A stretch of DNA of 56,379 nt from Bacteroidota bacterium (GTDB lineage Bacteria; Bacteroidota; Bacteroidia; Chitinophagales; UBA10324): contig JAFDYS010000029.1 of assembly GCA_018267315.1 (NCBI GenBank), positions 7,759 through 64,137 of the forward strand, read 5' to 3'. The notes below the pieces were generated by a model. It made no database searches, was not told the DNA's origin, and worked only from the letters and a program-made list of their open reading frames with translations. Below are positions 51,801 to 56,379 of this stretch, one piece after another. A program made the translations under genes and the position numbers. Every line of letters starts with the position of its first letter. The first letter of the stretch is position 1.

Positions 51801-52157
51801 CAGATGCAAACCATCTGCACGTCAGACAGCAAATCGAAATCAAGTTTCAGCACGATACAAACCTTCACGACTACGCTGAGGTTATCTGATGAATCGCTCA
51901 CCACTCTTCCTTCGGTCACTGTTTTCCCAAACCCCGCAAGTGATGTGATATCTGTTTCAATCAGTACCTCTTACGATGCTGCAGCGACACTTTCGGTTAT
52001 CAATGCAATCGGCGAAACCATGCTGAGTCAAAAAACGGGACTCAATGAAGGATCGAATCAACTAACCCTGGATATCGCATCCCTATCCCCGGGCATCTAT
52101 TTCATCAAACTTAATGACGGTGCATCTACCGTAATGAAGAAGTTCGTGAAGGAATGA
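48894..52157 (+). CDS. Large secreted beta-solenoid/Fn3 protein with T9SS sorting domain
   Basis: 1087 residues. Signal peptide ending LQSFA, then the ASVTGNWNSTTTWGGTVP motif that opens many Bacteroidota surface proteins (~22-45). Residues ~45-700 are Thr/Ser/Asn/Gly-rich with repeating short strands (VTVNGTLQF, LTVNSGGSFIC, ANNGTFNMRSGSNV), a right-handed solenoid pattern. A Ser/Thr-rich stretch (~770-810) and a stalk (~815-905) precede a fibronectin type III-like domain (~910-1000, CGTPTGITATGITQTTATINWNSV) and the T9SS type A signal (~1010-1087, VFPNPASDVISVSI). Adhesin or matrix protein is likely. A strong terminator lies 24 bp downstream. Confidence 0.85.
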   Translation: MKKLFTFIFLAICSLQSFATVRTASVTGNWNSTTTWGGTVPAANDDVVINAGVTVTINVNPANINNVTVNGTLQFDATGTARTWTINQALTVNSGGSFICQAPGTATTHTLNYNGTSIANNGTFNMRSGSNVCNITIGGASTQTIGGNNAITFNKLTLNNTGGKFQIDYASGGFTPTEINPTKLNVSITTNDSLVIKQGLLIGCAISNATISHSVANFKMGGSGSKITSSVSIFTQVTTITVNTGMILNDATNSNVSIAVSNSFISPSMSQSNAATAFALNGPNCTGGASQSTTASIMGDWNMTDIFVCVGNSKLLGGTEPGQPKLMLYGDVHWESSETHTIDLPFTSDDFYIKTCFFGTFDSGTASPKIYLSGGDLNGTPKTFNIAYDVFNAEVQESSPLGSQTFAQISSADADWIVNGHYQIVSGASMAVHSDHTLEIDGRLTVQSGGEIAGAESETDDSGYQPMAGPLLTMGASGKLTTQNVSGLGNGTLSEAASDVAFKNRTADLDWNLSAIAATGVVSYEVNTQTVTARDYHILLLSGGVKTASAGFNTDSLLGVLTGTEFSNGGFVITITKHVSNSGTLSGSGKLLLNGTANQILSGTATDWGNLELNNAAGCTCQSNIPTTGTVTLTNGLMTTNATAMLQLSASAIINGGSSTSHVAGPMSKTTNSLAAFSFPLGKGGNFRALTILPSATSTTTWTAEFFNAPYSNTSSLTSPVTSVNSFVYYTLSKSGSANGTLTIPFSGLESLPDFNGLCVAGWNGASWTNAGNTSTTGSASSGSVTSALISTFSAFTLGEITTVATGLISGSPFCPGAAVSVPFTSVGTMNAGNIYTAQLSNKSGSFSTPVNIGTLSSTANSGNINAVITTTSKAGSKYRIRVVSSSPSVTGTDNGVNLTVTACGTPTGITATGITQTTATINWNSVTCAYNYTLQYRKQGTSAWTKKKNLTGTSKQLTGLLANTTYEYQMQTICTSDSKSKSSFSTIQTFTTTLRLSDESLTTLPSVTVFPNPASDVISVSISTSYDAAATLSVINAIGETMLSQKTGLNEGSNQLTLDIASLSPGIYFIKLNDGASTVMKKFVKE

Positions 52158-52180
52158 ATGAGTGAATAAGTAATAAAACA

Positions 52181-52213
52181 AAAAACCCTGAGGCGACTTG
52201 CTCAGGGTTTTTT
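52181..52213 (+). terminator. Intrinsic terminator
   Basis: A perfect 10-bp stem, AAACCCTGAG (52183-52192) and CTCAGGGTTT (52201-52210), 8-nt loop, ending in TTTTTT. A-tracts on the other side make it potentially bidirectional. It closes the T9SS gene and forms the left edge of the integrase region. Confidence 0.92.
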
Positions 52214-52343
52214 GTTTGCGGTCCGGATGGGACAGTTTTTATCGCGTTCAATAAGGTTACTAATTCCGAAATGCTTCATTTTGAGCATATATCGCAATAC
52301 ATCGGTGCATTCAAGTGCTTTCAGGTGTTATCAAAATGTTGAA

Positions 52344-52369
52344 ATGTTGTACCATCATGTTGTACCATC
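52344..52369 (+). repeat. Tandem 13-bp direct repeat upstream of the integrase
   Basis: ATGTTGTACCATC occurs twice in a row. The second copy overlaps the -33 TTG of the integrase promoter. Candidate integrase arm site or repressor operator. Confidence 0.7.
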
Positions 52370-52393
52370 TTTCACTCTCATTTTTTACATTTG
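52360..52393 (+). promoter_or_regulatory. Bacteroidota promoter for the integrase gene
   Basis: TTG at 52360-52362, a 23-bp spacer, and TACATTTG at 52386-52393, matching TTG-N17-23-TAnnTTTG. Transcription would start near 52398, 17 nt before the ATG. The -33 lies in the tandem repeat. Confidence 0.6.
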
Positions 52394-52414
52394 TCATAGA
52401 CAAAAATCGAAACC

Positions 52415-53623
52415 ATGTCATCAGTAGTTGCACTCTTAAAGACGAATAAGTTGAACCAACTCGGCGAATGTCCGATATATATTCGGATTATCAAAGACCG
52501 AAAAGCAAGGTTTGTTTCCACAGGTTTTTACATTGATCCCAAGTACTGGGATGCAGAGAAATGTAGAGTCAGACCCAGCTATGAAAATTCGGCAAGAGCA
52601 AACAAATTCATTGCTGCAAAGTTGCTCGAAGCTGAAGATGTGGCGCTCGACATGGAAACGAAATCGAAGTACGTTACCGGGAAAAAGATCAAGGAAAAGA
52701 TTATGGGAGCCACCAACGAATCATTCCTGAAATTCTTCGAGCGGCATCTGCAGGAGTTGGAGCATAACAAGCAAATGGGTTCTCTTGATAAAGCGCAGGC
52801 AGTTTTCTCTAAGCTGAAAAAATATGTGGGCGATCATGATTTGCTTTTTAATGATATTGATGTACCGTGGTTGAAGAGTTATGAATCCTATTTGCGCGTT
52901 GACCTCAACAACTCAACAAACACCATTCATTCAAACCTTAAAATTTTCCGTCGGCTATTCAATGCAGCCGTAGCGGAAGAATTAGCACCACTCGAAAAAA
53001 ATCCTTTCCTGCGTTACAAGTTGAAGTGGCAGCAAGTGAAAAAAGAATTTCTCACAGAAGATGAATTGAAGAAGGTTGAAGAGTTGCCGCTTGAAAAGAA
53101 CTCAAGAAAAGATCATCATCGCAACATGTATGTGTTCGCAGCTTACACAGGTGGAATGCGCATCTCTGATATTCTCCAACTTCGTTGGAAGAATTTCGAC
53201 GGTGAGAAAATTTTCGTGCACACTCAGAAAACAAAGAGTGCCATCTCGATTAAACTTCCTCCGAAGTCACTTGAAATTTTGAATAACTACAAGTCGAAAG
53301 AATCAAAGCCCTCACACTTCATTTTTCCGATTCTCAGCGACGATCTCGATATGTCCGATGCTCGAAAAGTTTTCAATGCAATATCATCAGCAACGGCGTC
53401 CACAAATACAGATTTGAAAGACATTGCAAAAGCAGCCGGCATTGAAAAGCATTTGCATTTTCACACGTCGCGTCACACCTGGGCAACGCGAGCACTCACC
53501 AAAGGAATGCGCATCGAGCACGTTTCAAAATTAATGGGGCACAATTCAATTAAGACCACTCAGATTTATGCGAAGATTGTAAACGAAGAATTGGACAAAG
53601 CAATGGAAGAAGCATTCGGCTAA
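52415..53623 (+). CDS. Tyrosine-type site-specific integrase
   Basis: 402 residues in the layout of Bacteroidota phage/ICE integrases: an N-terminal arm-binding region (~1-95, with FYIDPKYWDAEK), a SAM-like core-binding domain (~100-205) and a catalytic domain (~210-400). Catalytic residues are visible: Arg249 (TGGMRISDILQLRW), His350 and Arg353 (HTSRHTW), His376 (LMGHNS) and nucleophile Tyr385 (TTQIYAKI). It integrates or excises DNA at a specific site. Visibly AT-richer than the preceding genes. No tRNA is next to it. Confidence 0.95.
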   Translation: MSSVVALLKTNKLNQLGECPIYIRIIKDRKARFVSTGFYIDPKYWDAEKCRVRPSYENSARANKFIAAKLLEAEDVALDMETKSKYVTGKKIKEKIMGATNESFLKFFERHLQELEHNKQMGSLDKAQAVFSKLKKYVGDHDLLFNDIDVPWLKSYESYLRVDLNNSTNTIHSNLKIFRRLFNAAVAEELAPLEKNPFLRYKLKWQQVKKEFLTEDELKKVEELPLEKNSRKDHHRNMYVFAAYTGGMRISDILQLRWKNFDGEKIFVHTQKTKSAISIKLPPKSLEILNNYKSKESKPSHFIFPILSDDLDMSDARKVFNAISSATASTNTDLKDIAKAAGIEKHLHFHTSRHTWATRALTKGMRIEHVSKLMGHNSIKTTQIYAKIVNEELDKAMEEAFG

Positions 53624-53641
53624 AATGCCGACGCATTCCAT

Positions 53642-54688
53642 TTAAGCAACACGCAACGTTCGGACTGACGAGAAAAACTTCTGCTCAAGTTCATCTTTCG
53701 AAAGACAAAAGATTTCTGCTATTTCATCCTTTGAGAACTGTCGATCCTGCATGAACATATTTATCATACGCTTGACAAGAGTAGGTTGATCAATCTCAAT
53801 CATGATTGGCTCATGCTTTTTATAGCCACGTCCTGAATATTGCGCCCAGATATACCGGCTTTGATTCTGAGTGATTCTTCCAAGCTGTTCTGCCCAATAT
53901 AGAACGGCAGCCATTGAGACCTTCCATATTCTTTTTTGATCAGCAAATATTTCCAGTGACAACCGCGCAGGCAGATTGTGTTTTATCTGAGATTCAGGCA
54001 TAAGAAATTCCGCGGCAAATTCAAATGCTTCAGCTTCTTCATCTCGCCCGAATGTTGGAATGGTTCTCAGATGCATAATGATGTGACCAAGCTCATGAGC
54101 CAACGTCATACGTTGCCTATCACCACTGAAATTTTTGTTCAGAAAAATAATTGGGTGTCCGTATTCCGTTACCATGCTTCGCCCGTCAATGCGATCCGTT
54201 TCATAGTCGAACATGATTACAATTATTCCGTGTTTCTCGACGAGAGTAACCAGATCCGTGATAGGACCTTTCTCCACCCTCCAATAGCTCCTCAGATAGG
54301 AAGCTACTTGACGAGGACTTGAATATTTTTCATCGTCGATGATGGGAATATTTGCACTCTCAAGCGAAATTGTCTGAAGCAGTTTCTCAATGTTCGACCT
54401 GTAAATGTTCATCAGAGCATCTGCTTTCCTGACAATCTTTGGAGAGAGTGTGACTCTCTTCCTGTAATGGATATTCGGTGGATAGATTGAAAAATTCTGA
54501 GAGAAAAACTCCTTCGGGTAATTCAATTCTTTACAGAGCTTATCAAACATTTCATCTCTTAAACCAAGTGAACCAAATTCTACCCGCGAAAGACTACTCA
54601 CCGGCAAGTCAATTTTTTCGGCAAGCTCAGATTGAGTAAGTCCCCGTGATTCTCTTGCGATGACGATCATTTTGGGATTTACTGCCAT
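53642..54688 (-). CDS. XRE repressor-like HTH + ImmA/IrrE metallopeptidase
   Basis: 348 residues from the ATG at 54688 (a TTG two codons earlier is less likely). Residues ~8-60 form an XRE helix-turn-helix (RESRGLTQSELAEKIDLPVSSLSRVEFG). Residues ~155-260 form a zinc peptidase: HELGH at 198-202 and EEAEAFEFAAEFLMPE after it. In mobile elements such proteins control lysogeny or transfer, or cleave a repressor (ICEBs1 ImmA is the model). Its ATG lies 2 bp after the stop of the next gene upstream, so the two are one unit. Convergent with the integrase. Confidence 0.92.
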   Translation of the reverse strand: MAVNPKMIVIARESRGLTQSELAEKIDLPVSSLSRVEFGSLGLRDEMFDKLCKELNYPKEFFSQNFSIYPPNIHYRKRVTLSPKIVRKADALMNIYRSNIEKLLQTISLESANIPIIDDEKYSSPRQVASYLRSYWRVEKGPITDLVTLVEKHGIIVIMFDYETDRIDGRSMVTEYGHPIIFLNKNFSGDRQRMTLAHELGHIIMHLRTIPTFGRDEEAEAFEFAAEFLMPESQIKHNLPARLSLEIFADQKRIWKVSMAAVLYWAEQLGRITQNQSRYIWAQYSGRGYKKHEPIMIEIDQPTLVKRMINMFMQDRQFSKDEIAEIFCLSKDELEQKFFSSVRTLRVA

Positions 54689-54690
54689 AA

Positions 54691-55269
54691 TCAACTCCTT
54701 TTAATTTTTAACTGTTTTTCTTCTCTTACTTCTGGATGAATTTCTTCTGCTGCTATCACTTTGCTATCCGGCGATTCCACCCGCGCGATTTCATAAATGA
54801 TTTGCACTTTGTTATCCTTACGAGCAACCACCACCAGCATTTCAAATTGATCCCATAATGAATCCACGATATAACCAATTTCAATTAGCTGACGTTTCGG
54901 GTACTCCGGGAATAATGTGCCTTGCACACCAATAATTGAATTGTTGCGCGGCGTTGGATAATTCGATGAGAGCAACTTTGCCGGATTCAACTTTTTGAAC
55001 CTCGCCATGTACTCTTCGCCGAAACCGAAAATAGGAGACTCATACTTGTCTACAATACGCACATCCTTTACACTATTGAAATACTCTTTTGCTTTCTCGG
55101 CAACAATGTTATGAAACAAAGTTGCCTTCAACCGCTTGTAAGGTTTTACGGTCATAGTATTCAGTGCTCGATTGGTTTCTTCAAGCGATTCATTAAAAAG
55201 TATTCGGAGCGCATCTGTGTGCGGCTCCACAAGTTCATGTGCGCCTTTGTCAGGCTTTCTTGAGCTCAT
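54691..55269 (-). CDS. Unknown partner of the XRE-ImmA protein
   Basis: 192 residues from the ATG at 55269, chosen because a full promoter match (55286-55315) leaves a 9-10 nt leader. Predicted helical N-terminus (ALRILFNESLEETNRALNTM), then KATLFHNIVAEKAKEYFNSV, a strand-rich middle (SIIGVQGTLFPEYPKRQLIEIGYIVDSLWDQFEMLVVVARKDNKVQIIYEIARV) and a Lys-rich end. No motif recognised. Gene order (small unknown upstream of an XRE-peptidase) resembles toxin or effector/regulator pairs, which is inference only. Confidence 0.7.
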   Translation of the reverse strand: MSSRKPDKGAHELVEPHTDALRILFNESLEETNRALNTMTVKPYKRLKATLFHNIVAEKAKEYFNSVKDVRIVDKYESPIFGFGEEYMARFKKLNPAKLLSSNYPTPRNNSIIGVQGTLFPEYPKRQLIEIGYIVDSLWDQFEMLVVVARKDNKVQIIYEIARVESPDSKVIAAEEIHPEVREEKQLKIKRS

Positions 55270-55285
55270 AAGTTTTGAATTTCCC

Positions 55286-55315
55286 CAAAGGTAGAAACTG
55301 CTTTTGAAATAACAA
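55286..55315 (-). promoter_or_regulatory. Bacteroidota promoter for the 55269 operon
   Basis: On the minus strand TTG (55315-55313), a 19-bp spacer and TACCTTTG (55293-55286), an exact TTG-N17-23-TAnnTTTG match. It is back to back with the promoter of the RteC-like gene. Confidence 0.65.
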
Positions 55316-55351
55316 CGGATTTTTTGCACATTTTATTTTATCAACAGTCGC

Positions 55352-55381
55352 TTGTTTTTTGCACTTCGTTTTGCATCTTTG
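55352..55381 (+). promoter_or_regulatory. Promoter for the RteC-like gene
   Basis: TTG at 55352-55354, a 19-bp spacer and CATCTTTG at 55374-55381, one base from TAnnTTTG. Transcription would start near 55386, about 20 nt before the ATG at 55406. Confidence 0.5.
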
Positions 55382-55405
55382 TGCGCTATAAAACATAGAA
55401 TTGCT

Positions 55406-56379
55406 ATGAAACCAGAGTTTCCGAGAGCAAATTTTGCGATTTCTTCCGTTCTCCACTTCTATGAGATCGGGTACATTGAAGACTATCTCTGCTATTGGTC
55501 AGGCAAACAAAGCTGGTGGGAAGAGTACAGCCAGAATTGGATTGACTATGCGCTGAAGTCATTTGAACGAATGGGCGATGAAATATCCCAAACCATTCAC
55601 ACCACAAATCACAACACCCAAGTGGAGTTGTTTGAATTTCTCCGAGCGTGGATGAATGATTACAGAATAGCTGTTGTCGCCGTGGATGAAATTGTTGCTC
55701 AACTCGACGAAGAGAATGAGAAACGTTTGAGAAAATATCAGGAAGAAGTCGAGAAGAAAACCGAGGAATATTTTAAGAGTGACGACAGGAAGCGCGCTCA
55801 CTTGGAAGTTTACACTCCCGAAGTTATGCCGTGGCGCTATATCGGCGGAACAGTTCGGTTCTCCTACGATCGGCTCTTCTACAGCGAACCAGAACCGAAA
55901 ACCAATTACAACTTCTACTGTGTCGAGGAAAGACCGGACCTCATCCCGGATGAATTTCTCGAGCGATACTTTGGGATGGTGGAGTATCTGACCAATGAGT
56001 TCAAAACCACAATTCGCCCCTACCTCGAAAGATATGACTCAGGTAAAATCGTTGGCAACTCTCAGGTAAGCATTGAGACTTTGCTTGTACATCAAAGGGC
56101 TCTTGCTCCGGCGCAGGATGATCCGAACAATTTAACTAATGGTGTTCAGTGGATGAAAACCGATACAGACTTCCTTGAGTGGATCACCGCATTCATGGAA
56201 ACACAATCAATTCAAAACAAAAACGGCGACCTAACAAGGGCAGATGCTATAAAAGCCTTTGCAAAATTTTTCGGGATTGAAATCAAGGATGCAGAAAGCA
56301 AGTTAGCGCGCGCTACTGAGCGAAAGACCCGTTCGCCCTATCTCACAAGTCTGAAGGATGCATTTGATAAATACTGTGA
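55406..56379 (+). CDS. RteC-like protein (C-terminus outside window)
   Basis: At least 324 codons from the ATG at 55406; the frame is open to the last base, so the stop lies beyond the window. Helical N-terminal half (FYEIGYIEDYLCYW, WMNDYRIAVVAVDEIVAQLDEENEKRLRKYQEEVEKK), then VEYLTNEFKTTIRPYLERYDSGK, and a last segment DFLEWITAFMETQSIQNKNG, ADAIKAFAKFFGIEIKD, RKTRSPYLTSLKDAF. This last part follows the C-terminal pattern of RteC, the excision regulator of Bacteroides conjugative transposons (family recognition from memory). The setting beside an integrase fits a mobile-element role. Confidence 0.65.
   Translation, partial: MKPEFPRANFAISSVLHFYEIGYIEDYLCYWSGKQSWWEEYSQNWIDYALKSFERMGDEISQTIHTTNHNTQVELFEFLRAWMNDYRIAVVAVDEIVAQLDEENEKRLRKYQEEVEKKTEEYFKSDDRKRAHLEVYTPEVMPWRYIGGTVRFSYDRLFYSEPEPKTNYNFYCVEERPDLIPDEFLERYFGMVEYLTNEFKTTIRPYLERYDSGKIVGNSQVSIETLLVHQRALAPAQDDPNNLTNGVQWMKTDTDFLEWITAFMETQSIQNKNGDLTRADAIKAFAKFFGIEIKDAESKLARATERKTRSPYLTSLKDAFDKYC

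Larger units (their letters stand above)
52214..52414. other. Integrase upstream region, candidate attachment site
   Basis: 201 bp between the terminator and the integrase ATG, without a gene. It holds a tandem 13-bp repeat (52344-52369) and the integrase promoter (52360-52393). The left junction of the integrative element probably lies here, but a core repeat cannot be shown without the right end. Confidence 0.45.

Noticed and set aside
52212..52427. 71-codon + strand open frame before the integrase
   Set aside because: It covers the tandem repeat and the integrase promoter and overlaps the integrase start; its composition looks non-coding.

Overview
The window looks like a chromosomal segment of a Bacteroidota bacterium, probably close to Chitinophagales or a neighbouring order (placement inferred from gene content, not tested). 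The signs are four secreted proteins with type IX secretion (T9SS) C-terminal sorting domains, a TonB-dependent receptor, many Cys-lipoproteins and small outer-membrane barrels, promoters of the flavobacterial type (TTG-N17-23-TAnnTTTG), and A-rich rather than Shine-Dalgarno leaders. No rRNA, tRNA or CRISPR array was seen.

Layout. 1-192: tail of a beta-CASP metallo-beta-lactamase RNase. 243-2584: an MbnP/MbnH-like pair (copper-protein/diheme peroxidase) with a small Cys-motif protein upstream. 2752-6294: a patchy, AT-richer island holding a methyltransferase-HIT fusion coupled to an HNH nuclease, a gene remnant and three copies of a hairpin repeat. 6295-14437: sulfatase, outer-membrane proteins, two VIT-like membrane paralogues and an AI-2E-type permease. 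14653-15702: a flavin monooxygenase. 15783-21535: a complete RND efflux tripartite operon. 21693-27015: lipoprotein, barrels, a DUF4405-like membrane protein, asnA and a DoxX-like protein. 27200-32915: a T9SS protein, a REP-type Y1 transposase whose gene carries perfect palindromes in frame, a large barrel protein with a kinase-like N-terminal region, and an SdiA-regulated-like lipoprotein.

33912-41960 is the most coherent system. Two tandem TPR sensor kinases, a response regulator with an adenylate-cyclase domain, and a hybrid kinase with a cyclic-nucleotide-binding domain all run on the + strand. A convergent two-gene unit encodes an Hpt protein and a receiver domain with a C-terminal membrane helix. 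Together they could form a phosphorelay in which one module makes a cyclic nucleotide that the next module senses. Downstream are a TonB receptor, a DUF4136-like lipoprotein, an AlkB-type hydroxylase, a hydrolase and three T9SS proteins.

52214-56379: the start of an integrative element. It has a tyrosine integrase next to a strong terminator, a two-gene XRE-ImmA/IrrE unit, and a divergent RteC-like gene cut by the window end.

A recurring 12-bp operator-like motif, TGAT-N4-GTCA, lies in several intergenic regions (near MbnP, the Omp85-like gene, the efflux operon, the DUF4405 gene and asnA) and suggests a shared Crp/Fnr-type regulator encoded elsewhere.
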